Notes: generated from the letters alone by a model not told the origin. Positions 10,311 to 20,597 are shown, counted from the first letter of the stretch. The stretch is DNA of 42,500 nt from Symbiodinium natans (GCA_905221605.1 CAJNDS010000760.1:1-42500), one strand, 5' to 3'. Translations and numbers: made by a program.

Positions 10311-11290
10311 TGAATGGAATGACTGCGTGTAGCGAACAAGTGAACGAAGAGAGCGCCCGTTGTTAAGGCATGAATAACCAGAGAGTAGATCACCCACTTG
10401 ATGCACTACCAAGAAGTGAAGAGAATACCATTATAAGTGCACGAATGTAGTGAGTACACGCATGAATAGTATGAACGAACGGGGGTTTTGGGTGTCGCTT
10501 GTTTCGCTCGCTCGCTCACTTACTTCGCTTGTAAACGTAATATTAATAAAGGCGCGAGAATGAGAGAGCGCGTGAATGAATTTAATAATAGAATTGTAAG
10601 TTAACCGCACGAATTCGATTAGAAAATTCACGAACGCACGAAAGAAAAGAATTATAAGTGCGCATATTAAATTCTCTCATTGGCGCACCAGTAATACTAA
10701 GAATAAAGGTGTAGAGAGTGAAATGAACACGGATACAAATGAAGTGCGTGAGCCGTGTGAATAAGCGAACGAAACAACGAAACACGAAGAGAAAACATGA
10801 ATTAGTTTATAAACGCGCGAAGTAAGTACAATAAGCGTAATGAATGTATGAACGCAGTACAGGATTTAACAAATAACCGTCTATAACCAAGAATTATTGA
10901 CCATTGACTGCCAAGGAACAAATCATCCAAGAAGCATTCCATCTTTCTTGGGGGTTTCTTGTGCTCTCTTCGTTCACACGGTTTTAATATAACTGGTTAC
11001 GAAGAGAACTCAATATTGTATTTATAAGTGAACATGCGAACGCATTAATTATAATATTGGGGGAACGAAGTGCACGCACTCATTACATTCGTGCTTTTAT
11101 GAATACACTTATCTCTTCATCTTATTAGCATTTGGATGTAGAATGAAATATTATAACGGTGAAGAGAATAATATTATTACGAAGGCAGTAAGTTAACGCA
11201 CGGGCCGCAGTAATAATGCTATGAACGAAACACACACTAATAATACTACGTAGCGAATTACATGAACGCACTAATGAACGAAAGGCTGCA
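10310..11290. repeat. AT-rich tract of GAACG-like words
   Basis: Base composition changes sharply to AT-rich. The tract is filled with variants of GAACGA, GCGAACG, TGAACGC and CACGAA (for example GTGAACGAAGAG, ATGAACGAACGG, CACGAACGCACGAAAG, AAGCGAACGAAACAACG, AATGAACGAAAGG). Spacing is irregular. It looks like a highly decayed short-period repeat or a foreign insert. No gene is visible. Confidence 0.6.
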
Positions 11291-11410
11291 GGTGTTTACC
11301 TACTGTGTTGCCTTACATGATACAACATGCAACATTGTTCGATGTCGGACATTGTTTTGCAAATCGCGAAAGCTGAAGACAAAGTGGTGTTCTTGCATCA
11401 CAGATCCAGT

Positions 11411-11524
11411 GATCAAAAAGCTTCAACATTTGTTGGGAAACTATTAAAGCTGGCGTCGTGAGACTTGGATCAAAAAGCTTCAACATTTGTTGGGAGAATA
11501 TTAAACATGGCGTCGTGAGACTTG
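11411..11524. repeat. 57-bp tandem duplication
   Basis: Two adjacent units (11411-11467 and 11468-11524), each starting GATCAAAAAGCTTCAAC and ending GGCGTCGTGAGACTTG. They differ at only a few positions. It lies just past the 3' end of the minus-strand ankyrin gene, so it may be in its 3' untranslated region. Confidence 0.9.
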
Positions 11525-11553
11525 GATGCGCTGTTGGCGTCGGCCAAGACCTC

Positions 11554-13478
11554 TCAAATGCAAAATGTGTCGCTCTCGGCAGGGGCGTCGGCGTCTTGCT
11601 CTCCTTTGGTAGAGCAGACCTCGATCAACCACGATGGCGCGAGCATCTGGCGTGCCAGATCGGATGCCGTCTTCTTACGGTAATTTCTGATATCTACTCG
11701 GGCTCGGGCTGACAGCAGAGTGGACACGGAATCAAGAGAACCACTCAAAATGCTGAACATCAGCGGCGTAGCATCGTAATGATGATAAGCCAGCAGAGTC
11801 AGTCTGGAAGGGCTTACCCGATGCCTCACGCCCATGGCATTCATTAGAAGCCACCACCCCGGCTCCTGGATCTGTACCCGGAACTGTTCATTCACATTCG
11901 CCTGTGCAGCGAGCAAAACAGATACCAAGTCGGCAGAACCGCCTCCAGCGAACATGAGCGCGACGTGTAGGCAGTGTCGCAAACTCACATCTGGATTCAG
12001 ACTGAGCATCTCCTTCATGGCACGCCGACTTCCGCATGCACACGAGATCATAAAAGGGCTCATTCCTGGCATGGCCTGCTGATTCAGGTTGGCACGGGCA
12101 TGGCAGAGTAGACGTACTCCGTGTGGATTGTTCCCGGCACACGCGGTATGGAGAGCATTGCCACCAAAACCATCCTTGTAGTTTACGTCGGCTCTGGCGC
12201 ACAGAAGCAGCTCGACAGCTTCATTGTTGCGAACTAAGACAGCTATAGCCAGAGCCGTCAGCTTGGCAGGAAGATTGACCTGTGCTTCGGGCTTGCTCGT
12301 AGCCTGATTGATATCAACCTTGCGGTCAAGAAGTGCTTGCAGCACCACGACGTCGTTGCTCATCGCTGCAAAGCAAATGGGCGGCCACCCTGCAGCGTCG
12401 CGCGCGAAGATGTTCCTGACGGCAGAAATCGAGGACAAGTATGAAGTCACGAAATTTCGCGCAAATTCAGGGCTGGGGATTTTGGGCTTCTACGCTCCTG
12501 AGGCCGTTCTGATGCAGGAAACGTTCCAGCATGAAGCCCTTGCAGTCAACACTCGGGTCGGTCTCAGTGTGGAAGCCCGGAACAAGGCCGTCAATGGGCT
12601 CCACGTCAAGAGCACGGAAATACTGCGCTGTCTGTAAATTCAGAAGGAATCGGTAGTTGTGAAACTGTTTATGCTCGAGGTAGTAGAACAGCTTGGACCA
12701 GACCATCTGAGTAACCATGCGACCGATCAACACTCTGTCACCATCAAGCGTAAACTCCCCTTCACCAGGTGCATCCCTCATGCTTAGTCCTGCCCACAGC
12801 AGCGTCTGGTGCGCGGCGCTCTCTACAATGATGATGTAGCCACCTCTGTGGGTGGAGAGTTCGCGTGCAGCTCTCTCTGTGCGACACCACCTGGACTGGG
12901 CCGCGGGACAAAGAACCGGCAAAACTTAGGCCTAGGCGCGAAGAAGTGTATCGTCAAAGGCAAAAAAAAATGCCAGTGCAACTCAGCTACCCCCTTTCGC
13001 CCCAAGTGGCATGGCTCAGAGTCCGCTTCTGATCTCTGTGCTTCAAAGCCGGGCATAGCACGACAAAGAACTCGCATCTTGCCACATACGTTGGGATGCT
13101 TTGAATGGCTGTCTGACGGCCATGAGATGCGCGGTGACCGCCGCTTTGTGGGATGCTAAAGTAGTCATACCAAATGTGGAGATGGCCGGGTGCGAAGTCA
13201 GCGGCTGTAAAACATCTTCTTCGACCATACACAACTTCTGAGAACAGAGCTTGAGAAATTGAGCTGGTTCCGGCAATGATATTCCTCAGTGCATCCTGCA
13301 GAACCTTCAGCTGCTGGAAGTCTGGATCAGGATGGGTGTCGCTCAGCCACTGGTGCGACACGAACATTGCCTTTCCCAGGCTCTCATCAAACTCCGAAAG
13401 CACACCGGCGTCTGCGAGCTCTTCGTGCATCTTGACTTCTGTCATCTGCAAGAAAGCATCGGCAAGTACCGTGTACAT
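11554..13478 (-). CDS. SHQW-domain ankyrin protein, multi-exon
   Basis: Three coding pieces on the minus strand form one gene. Exon 1 (13478-12991) starts at an ATG. It encodes FVSHQW at residues 39-44, YDYFSIP at 104-110 and FFVVLCP at 137-143, an N-terminal domain I associate with dinoflagellate ankyrin proteins; its activity is unknown. Exon 2 starts at 12890 and continues WCRTERAARELS, GEGEFTLDGDR and a region ending HQNGLRSVEAQ near 12475. The third piece (about 12480-11554) has ankyrin repeats: AGWPPICFAAMSND, TALAIAVLVRNNEAVELLL, GNALHTACAGNNPHGVRLL, DATPLMFSILSGSLDSVSTLL. It ends ESDTFCI then stop. Exon 2 and the ankyrin piece are in different frames with only about 20 bases between them, so a one- or two-base indel (mutation or assembly error) is likely there. 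Ankyrin arrays usually bind proteins. An upstream exon is possible: a TGA and then GAG|GC precede the ATG. Confidence 0.75.
12891..12990 (-). other. Intron of the SHQW-ankyrin gene
   Basis: 100 bp with donor GGGG|GTAGCTGAG at 12990 and acceptor GTCCAG|GTGG at 12891. Joining the flanks restores the reading frame across ATWGERG-WCRTERAARELS. Without splicing the frame stops at once at the TAG of the donor. The frame restoration and the conserved-looking join are the evidence. Confidence 0.85.
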
Positions 13479-13499
13479 CACAAAGGTGTTGTTGCCTCA

Positions 13500-14200
13500 G
13501 CTTGAGACACGGCTCTTCCTTGTCGATTGAAGCGCTTCTATGCCCGATAGGCCTACTGGGCGCAGGTATTTCTAACACTGTCACTAGTCCATGAGCTCCT
13601 TTGCCGATAGAGCACCTTCTGTAAATCGACAACCCTGAACACTAAGTCTGACAAGTCGCCTGAAAGACCGTCTCGATGTTTGCCCAGCGCCGATGCAAAC
13701 TGAACCAAAGACGCGCTCTCCATGGCAATCGGAAAAACACCCTAGTGGCTGCTCCGGAGAAACACTTGGCAGCGAGTCATAGATTAAAGTGGCTGAGCAA
13801 TGTCACAACAAGGGAAGCGATGCCGAGGTGATGTGCAAACCCAAAGCCGAGAACCCTGCAAATCCAACCAACAAGCGGGCTCCCTTTTTCGTACCGTGGG
13901 GGTTTAGACTGTGAGGGATCGGGTGTTGGGGCCCATTACACAGTAGCCATAATAATACTATTAAGGAACCCCCCAACATGGTACAGGTAATTATTTAGGC
14001 CCTTATAGTAGGCCTACTTTGGGGCGTCGGAGCTTGGATCGAAGTTTAAATGCCAAATCAGAAAAACTGCACGAAGCACAAGCTTAGCAAAGCACAAACA
14101 ACCTCCTTCGGTGTTCGAACTCCACTGACACAAGCTCCAAAGCCTAGCCTGGCTGGCAAGATTGGATCCGGAACAACCCTACAAATCCCTACATTAGGCC
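13500..14200. other. Spacer upstream of the ankyrin gene
   Basis: No supported gene. A minus-strand frame at 13632-13510 (MSIYRRCSIGKGAHGLVTVLE) could be an extra 5' exon of the ankyrin gene, but nothing confirms it. Otherwise ordinary unique-looking sequence. Confidence 0.35.
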
Positions 14201-14201
14201 C

Positions 14202-14330
14202 TAAACCCTAACCCCAAATCGGCACATGAGCATTTTCTTCTGAGACACTTCAGCTTCGACCAAGTGTATGCAATCACCTGGACGGCTTAGGGTTTAGGAT
14301 GCTCATGTGCCGATTTGGGGTTAGGGTTTA
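14202..14330. repeat. 32-bp perfect inverted repeat with telomere-like arms
   Basis: Arm 14202-14233 is the exact reverse complement of 14299-14330, with 65 bp between. The arms contain AAACCCTAACCCC / GGGGTTAGGGTTT joined to CGGCACATGAGCA / TGCTCATGTGCCG. Perfect identity suggests recent origin or a folded function. No target-site duplication was evident at the ends, and no coding frame lies inside. Confidence 0.9.
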
Positions 14331-14639
14331 CTTGAGTTTCACGCGAGCACATGCTTGCCTTTGCTTCGTGCTCCTGGGCTAAACTACTATGCAAGGTGCT
14401 CTTCTGACCGAAAACAACATCCTTGTGCAAAAACTTCGTGCTGTTTGTCTAGCTTGCTCTCCCTCTTTGTCTCTCTCCGTCGTTCGGTGCCCACCTGGTC
14501 CCAGCCATTGGTGAACATGAAACCACCGTTGTCGTGGTTTCCCAACACCCAAACCATTGCTTTCCTCAGCCACATGAGATTTGGGGCGACGAAAGGAATC
14601 GTCTTTGCCTTTTGCAAAGCGCAGATGGATTACATGTAC

Positions 14640-16090
14640 ATGGTCTACAAACCCTAGACCGAATCATCCTTCAAGTCTTTCTAAGTTGAGCCTCCCCAGC
14701 TATCAATGCACTCCCCACCCCAGCATTCGCCACCACTCCCCGCTGGCCCCCGCTACTCTGCATGCAGTACACGGGAAGCATGGTCGTGCAGAACATGAAT
14801 ATGTTTCAGCAACCCGCACCCTTAGCCTTCGAATATGGCCTCTGGGTATAATCCGGCCTCCCAGGGCTTCAGGGCGGGAAAAGCAGCATGTCTCAAGAGC
14901 CCTACTCCGAAGTGAAGCATAATTTCGACACGCCGAGTAAGCTAAATTTGCGACCTGCCCATCAATGGAACGCTGCGCCGGCACCTCCAGGCAAAACGTA
15001 AAGTTGCAACACGCCCTTCAATGGAGCGTAGCGTCAAAAGCAAAGGCCAAACAGAAAAAGTTTCCAGTTCAATTCTCGCAATTCGGCAGAAATTCTTCTC
15101 CACTAAAGGGCCGGTCGTAACTTTATGGTTTCTGGGGTGCCGGAAGCCTCCAGAAGCTTCCAGAAGCCTCCAGATCCCTCCAAGGCCCTCCAGAGCAGCC
15201 ACTGCAAAACAACGTCTTTGCGAGCTGTGGCGAACTCGCTGAGCCTCACAAGCCTCCAGATGGTTTCAGGCCCTGAGTCCAGTCGGTTGTACAAGACAGA
15301 CCGACTGGACTCAAAAAGCAGATGTGCCCTTTGTTTCTCCACTCCACTTCATTCAGTGCCTCACCAAAAGGATCCCAAATTGCAGAGCCAAGCCTCAGGA
15401 AAACACTCCAGGCCCTTGTCGCAGCCTTCGAGAGAGCCTGGCAAACAACTGCTAGACAGCAGACCTTCCAGCGCAAACTGCTCGGGTGGTCCCCCCCTCC
15501 TCTGGAGGGAAACGCCCTCCGAATGGAAAGAACTTCTCACAGGATGACCCCTTCGTTGGGAAACGCCCCAGAGTTTTTTTCACATGCCTTGGGACAGGAT
15601 CCTTTCTAAGACAGGAATATACCGGGCACAGGAAACGCCCTCTCGAAGGAAACGGCTTTTGAGAGGAAAACTTAACTAGCGTCACCTCTCCAAAGGACAA
15701 ATCAAGTAACCAACCAACCAACCATTTGACACACCCGAGCAAAACATGCAGTTGACCAATCTCTCAAGCGAACCACTGTAGATGTTTACGGGTTGCAGTG
15801 GACAAAACTCTCAGACGTGATCACACGTGAGCAACCATGCACTCTCCTGTCAAGCAAATCTGCGCAAGACAAAACTCGGCAAGCAAGAAGGGTCACATAC
15901 TTCAAAGCGGGCACCTGGGACACCTGGGAACATCTTTTTGGCTCTCTGCGCGCACGGAAAAGGATGTAAGAGCCACGAAATGCGCTTGCACGGCTCCAAA
16001 CACGGGCAAGTCACTCCAAACACGTGGCCAACCTACTCTTTGCTGAAGACAGCTCTAAATACGGAGAAAGCAAAACTGGCCGCTGACTAC
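14640..16090. other. Mostly featureless spacer
   Basis: No supported gene. Two small structures: at 15141-15197 an imperfect tandem repeat of about 10 bp (AGCCTCCAGA / AGCTTCCAGA), and the hairpin listed separately at 15274-15313. A short run of CCAA units lies at about 15709-15724. Confidence 0.4.
15274..15313. repeat. Perfect 14-bp hairpin
   Basis: TGAGTCCAGTCGGT at 15274-15287 is exactly reverse-complemented at 15300-15313 (ACCGACTGGACTCA), leaving a 12-base loop. No gene end is recognised next to it, so a terminator role is not supported. It may be a small foldback repeat. Confidence 0.85.
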
Positions 16091-16092
16091 CC

Positions 16093-16775
16093 TCAAGCCT
16101 GCTCTGCACAAGTGAGACACACATCCCAATCGCATGCATCGCATCTGTAAGTGCTGCCTGTAACTGCCACTTCGCAGACATTGCAGGTAACATGAAAGTA
16201 CGCGTACTTACGCGCGGTTAGAACGACATTGTCCGGCGGCGCCACCCAAGTCATGTCATGGCCCTGCGCGCAGAAGGGGCCACTCTTCTCCCTGGCCACT
16301 GGCAATGGCGCTGGGACTTCTGACCCTTGGGCTGGCTCCTTCTCAATGGTCGCCGATGCACGTCTGGCCTTCTTGAAGCAGGCTTGATGCACAAGACTTC
16401 AACACTGCTGCTGTCAGTGTCTGTGTCTGGTTCACGTTTGAGGCCTTGAGGAAGACATGGACCGTCACTGCCTGAAGAATGCTGAAGCTGCTGCGGCACA
16501 CTTTCAGGAACAGGTGAGTCGTCTCGAAACTCAGGCGTGGGCAGACGGGGAGGACGAATTGGCTCGTTCCTTGGCATCTGCTCAACATGGGCCGGTACAT
16601 CTTGACAGACGGGCTCGTCTTTCTCGTTCTCATCGGGGAGAAGGGACTCAAAATCGCTTCTGACGTCGTGGGGAATGTCTTCCGCCGTGAAAGGATGCTC
16701 AACCTGGCAGCTGCTGAATGACTTATAGTACTGCGCTCTAAAAACAGGACTGTTGCGTTTGCGCGAACGTAAAAA
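16093..16775 (-). pseudogene. Transposase tail with ZZ zinc finger, broken
   Basis: This continues the minus-strand transposase frame directly after an in-frame TGA at 16776-16778. The frame reads FLRSRKRNSPVFRAQYYKSF, an acidic stretch (FESLLPDENEKDEPV), then proline-rich RNEPIRPPRLPTPEFRDD and a Ser/Asp-rich linker (DTDTDSSSVEV). Near 16390 the frame shifts once and then encodes FCAQGHDM and a ZZ-type zinc finger: CNVCEVAVTGSTYRCDACDW then DVCLTC, matching CxxC...GxxYxCxxCxxxxxCxxC. It stops at 16093. ZZ domains bind proteins or histone tails. The continuous frame on both sides of the TGA suggests it was once part of the transposase protein; an independent gene is the alternative. Confidence 0.6.
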
Positions 16776-17865
16776 TCAAAGCTGCGAATGTGAACAACGC
16801 ACTTGAACCCGCCGCGGGCGCGCATCCTGCCAGGTCTTAATCTCTCTCAAGAGATTGTAGAAAGGCTCCACACCAAAGGCTGAGCATCTTTGACGCCACA
16901 AGAATTCTGCGAGAAGTTCTCCATAGGCCTTATTCCCGACTCGGCCATATTGCCGTTGCCGCAAATATGTCTTGAGACGTCCAAAGAGCCCTTCAACCGC
17001 ATTAGTCATTAATGGTGACATTGATGTCCTCGCCAAACACACGCTCGACGCGAGAGAACTCACCTGCTTTGTGGTTCACAGCACGATGGACATACTGGCT
17101 GCCTGCGCACCCGAGAAATGAGTATGACTTGTGCCTGTCCGTGAAAATAAGCGAACCTGGCACAACATGGCGCTCAATCTCCCTCTTGAGTGTCGACATC
17201 TTGCGATTCGGAATGGTGATGAGAACACAGGCACCTGTTGCTTTGCGGGTAGCTAAATCCAATTCCAGGAAGCCCATGACAATGGTTTTGTGGCCCGCAG
17301 TGTTCCTTCCAACGAAACCTCCCGCTTCGTTTTCTCATTTGTGAAAAAAGTGTCGTCAATGACCACTACACGGCCAGCACCACCCAACTGCACCCGAGCG
17401 AACTGCTGCTGAATGACCAACCACAATAAAGCACGAAGAGTCGTGCGGATCTTCGTCCAAGCTTTGTCCGCAAGTCCAGTCTCTTTCAGAATGTTTCTGA
17501 GGGGCGTCGGAGCAAAACCAATACAAGGCCCGCAGGTACTTGGAAGGTGTCAATGAAAGAGGCAAATAAAAGGGCAAGTCACCATGATCTCGCCATGTCT
17601 TCTCGTAGTTGCACCACTTGTGTCGAGGAGCCTTCTCGTCTTCATCTTCATCCCCACTTGTCGGAAACACATCATCCAACTTCGCAGCGCAATGCAGATG
17701 ACAATAAGCACCATAATTGTTGCCACTGAACTTCCATTCATGCCCGCGACTGCACTCTCGTGGAAGAACCAAAAGCTCTGACCAGATCAGTAACCATAGA
17801 GCCTTGTTGTTGGTGGTCCAAAGCTTGGCTGCGCCTTCTTCTGAGTTCACCATGGCGTCAAACAC
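16776..17865 (-). pseudogene. IS1595/Merlin-like DDE transposase, broken
   Basis: The catalytic core is legible in pieces. RVVVIDDTFFTNEKTKR near 17340 carries the first Asp. GFVGRNTAGHKTIVMGFLEL, VVPGSLIFTDRHKSYSFLG near 17140 (second Asp) and YVHRAVNHKAGEF match the IS1595/Merlin pattern (PGSxIxTDxxxxY ... VNHxxxF). TNAVEGLFGRLKTYLRQR near 16990 carries the Glu. Upstream, LPRECSRGHEW and YCHLHC supply Cys/His pairs for a zinc-binding N-terminus. The reading frame changes near 17500 and 17310. At about 17010 a 10-bp insertion (CATTAATGAC-like) splits INVT from TNAVEG. An in-frame TGA follows at 16776. The element is therefore inactive as sequenced. Terminal inverted repeats were not identified. 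Confidence 0.75.
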
Positions 17866-17869
17866 CTTT

Positions 17870-18480
17870 CAAAGATGTTATGTCAGCTGCCAAAACTTGT
17901 GCACAAAAAGCTACAGAAACAATTTGAATGATCGCATCATAGAAACAGCATCGCGACATGTTTTGTAGTTGAGAAAGATTTGCAAGCACTCCCAGGCTTC
18001 TTCTTTACACAAAAACACCAAGCACTCGGCATCACTTGAAACCGAAAATGGAAGACTCTCCTTGCCAATTCAATCAACTTGTTCCTTCCAAAATGCCTTT
18101 GAAACTGGGCGTGGCAACCTTCTAGACAAACCACGCCCACCAAAAAACTCAAGCATCCAAAACCGTCGTCTCAGGCTCAAGCATGTTTGAGTCTGATCTG
18201 CAGTTGGAGCACCTTCAACTTGTCAAGTGGTGGGTGAACAAGTCCGCAAAAGGTTTTTGCGCTTGAAAACAAGGGATCTGAACTGAACTGCTGCAAAAAA
18301 ATGACAAGAGTTTCTGCGTCGCCCAACCCCCCTCCTCTTCAGAGTCATTTTCCTCCCTCCCCGCCATCGGCTGAAAGGGGGCGACAGTTGGGACCTCCGT
18401 CCCTCGCCCTTCAGCCAATGTGAAGATGTCTCCATGCTCCTAGACCCTATCAGCTGATTTTCAAGTCGTAACCTCTCCCA
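17870..18480. other. Spacer, nothing supported
   Basis: No conserved frame, RNA gene or clear repeat seen between the transposase relic and the next weak candidate. Confidence 0.35.
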
Positions 18481-18486
18481 TAGCCC

Positions 18487-19002
18487 ATGGACGCACTGTC
18501 CAGGCGCCATGATGTACCGCCGTTTGGCTGGCGAGTGGCTCCGAACCTTTTGGCATTGTTAGTAATGGCAAGCGCCACGGAAGACAAGAGTATACATGCC
18601 AAAGGCTGGCAAGTCTTGCAAGCAGACTTGAACCTATATGGCCTGCCACCTCCTCTGCAACTCCATCTGATTGGTTTAGTGGATCAGCATCGACTGGAAA
18701 GGCCGCTTTTCCGAATGACACATGAGGCGCAATCTTCTTGGCAACCAAAAGAAAGGTACCGACCGCCGGGGCCCAAGGTAAAGGCCAAAGCAAAGGCCAA
18801 GGCGAAGGCCGTTCCAGGGCCGAGACGGTGGGCACGTCGGACTCGCCTCCTGTGCAACCGTACCTCACTCATAGAGCCGCTCCATTTGGGCGGTCTTGAA
18901 CCTGCTCTCTGTCATGCGGACATCCGACACAGTCCATGTTTCATCTGGCGATGTCGGCCGTCATGGACCGTATCGAGCGAGTTTGGCAGAAGCGCAGAAT
19001 GA
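18487..19002 (+). CDS. Weak hypothetical frame with Lys-Ala run
   Basis: An open frame of about 171 residues. The part from MASATEDKSIHAKGWQVLQ through LPPPLQLHLIGLVDQHRLE looks like normal protein composition. It is followed by an alternating Lys-Ala run (KVKAKAKAKAKAV) at about 18775-18812. No domain is recognised and no second copy exists to test conservation. It may be an exon fragment or chance; a minus-strand frame of similar length overlaps it. Confidence 0.25.
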   Translation: MDALSRRHDVPPFGWRVAPNLLALLVMASATEDKSIHAKGWQVLQADLNLYGLPPPLQLHLIGLVDQHRLERPLFRMTHEAQSSWQPKERYRPPGPKVKAKAKAKAKAVPGPRRWARRTRLLCNRTSLIEPLHLGGLEPALCHADIRHSPCFIWRCRPSWTVSSEFGRSAE

Positions 19003-19104
19003 CTCCCCAACTCAGACAGGTTCCAAAACTCCCGGACTTGCACCAGGGTCAGACCATCTTGTTTCTGCTTTTTGCGCAAGTGTAGGAGAATTCGCAATCA
19101 CCAA

Positions 19105-19290
19105 TTGCCCTAAACCCCCAAATCCCCAGACCCCTAAAGCCCCAAACCCCTAAACCCTAAACCCCCAAATCCCCAGATCCCTAAAGCCCCAAACCCCTAA
19201 ACCCCTGAACCCTTAAACCTCTAAAATCCTCAACCCCTAAGCCCCTACACCCCTAAACCCCTAAACCCCAAACCCCTAAGCCCCTAAAAC
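19105..19290. repeat. Interstitial telomere-like array (C-strand)
   Basis: About 185 bp of irregular CCCTAAA-like units on the + strand: CCCTAAACCCCCAAATCCCC, CCCCAAACCCCTAAACCC, CCCCTAAGCCCCTAC. Units vary between 7 and 8 bases with frequent CCCCTAA and CCCCAAA. Smaller matching pieces lie at 19429-19475 (AACCCTAAACGGG, AACCCTAAACCC) and, on the other strand, at about 19740-19810 (GGTTTAGGGG, GGGGTTAGGGGTT). Confidence 0.85.
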
Positions 19291-19909
19291 GCAAGCACAA
19301 ACCACATGGACAGTTGGGAACTGTGACAAAAACGAGATGCCCTCACCCTGGCGCAAGTCCGGGAGCTTGTGAACTTCATTCGGCGCCTGCGTCGACAGCG
19401 GGGGCTGACCCGAAACACAGCACCTTGCCCAAAAACCCTAAACGGGCTGAACCGAACCCTAAACCCAAATTGGAGGTCAGGGCACTTTAAGTCAAACTCG
19501 AACTGCACTTATAGGCCTCATAAATTTCCTAAGTTACTCGGGAAAAAGAACCCATGAACCTCCAAGTGAACGCCAGCCTCCGGAGGTGCGTGAGCTTGTC
19601 AACTTCGCTCGATAGGTTCTTCCTTACATGGGCTCCTCTATGTTGTGAAACCCTTTCACTGCCTGGGGCCATAGAAAAGGTCTGCCTTAACCGCTGTGCT
19701 TTTCAAGGCTCTTGCATCAGAGCTTCCCAATGCGGGGCGGACGGTTTAGGGGTCAGGGGTTTGCAGGAATGAAGGGTTTCTTTTGTCCTTGTTGGGGGAG
19801 GGGTTAGGGGTTCAAAGCCGCCGGGTGACAAACTGAACCGGCGAGCAAGACATGGCTGAAAGCCCCTCTGAGATGGCGTCGAGAAAGGCCTGATTCGTGG
19901 CGGTGGGCG

Positions 19910-20542
19910 GTGCCCTTAAGCTGGCATAAATCGGAAGCCGTAAGGGATTGGGCTTTGGAAGAGGGTTTTGGGAGAGTTGCACGGATGTGCAAGGAAATCC
20001 GCAACTGTCACGGAAGCCAGAAAGACAAACCTGCTGCTGAGAACGGCGTCCAGTCAGTGGTACCTTGGACAAACCACTACGACGCGCTGACAAAAAACTG
20101 CTGTAACCCATGCCATACAGCAGAAAGCACAGTCAGATGGAAATCACCCCTCTGGCACAGTGTTACCAACATTGCATGCACTATACGTTTGATTTTGGCT
20201 GCGGGCATGCGGCTGGAGGAATCTGGAAACCAAAATGACAACCCAAACCTCTTTCGCGGCACGTGCATCAGCCTCCAGCACTTGCGGACTGCTGAATGCC
20301 CGCAAAGTCGGGAATTCAATCAAAAAACAGATCCTGGACAGCTGCTTTCCGCGAAAACGTTTACCAGATGTCTTCGAGCACAAAAAGTGGTGAGTGCAGT
20401 GCCCCGCCAGGACGTCCATCTCTCTGCACAAGCTGTGGAACAGGACCTTCTTCTTCTCTTTTTTTTTGAAGTGGGCGCCTCTTTACTACGTCAGCAGCTC
20501 ATGAGGCCGGTCTTGTGGGATGGGTCGGGCTCTAACCCTTAA
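19910..20542 (+). CDS. Unrecognised 210-residue open frame
   Basis: The longest frame between 18 and 21 kb. It begins MPLSWHKSEAVRDWALEEGF and contains six scattered cysteines and a late hydrophobic run (QDLLLLFFFEVGASLL) caused partly by a T-rich tract. No motif, homologous copy or supporting context is visible. Frames on the other strand overlap it. It is recorded only because it is long; chance is quite possible. Confidence 0.2.
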   Translation: MPLSWHKSEAVRDWALEEGFGRVARMCKEIRNCHGSQKDKPAAENGVQSVVPWTNHYDALTKNCCNPCHTAESTVRWKSPLWHSVTNIACTIRLILAAGMRLEESGNQNDNPNLFRGTCISLQHLRTAECPQSREFNQKTDPGQLLSAKTFTRCLRAQKVVSAVPRQDVHLSAQAVEQDLLLLFFFEVGASLLRQQLMRPVLWDGSGSNP

Positions 20543-20597
20543 CATGTGCCCGCGCCGCTCCATGGTTCAAGAAGGGAACAGTCTGAGTCTGGGGACA

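Noticed and set aside
9813-10313. + strand frame of 166 residues upstream of the thiamine enzyme
   Set aside because: No motif, it runs into a simple 12-mer repeat, and overlaps other frames of similar length.
14387-14617. Minus-strand frame with VLGNHDNGG, resembling a metallophosphatase GNHD motif, followed by a possible CAG|GTGGGC donor at 14495
   Set aside because: Only one short motif, no other metal-binding block in reach, and overlapping frames on the other strand. Not enough to call an exon.
16776-16850. An intron bridging the TGA between transposase core and ZZ tail
   Set aside because: Candidate GT donors (CGG|GTTC, CAA|GTG, C|GTTG) joined to the TTTTTAG acceptor do not keep the downstream frame, so a plain in-frame stop is simpler.
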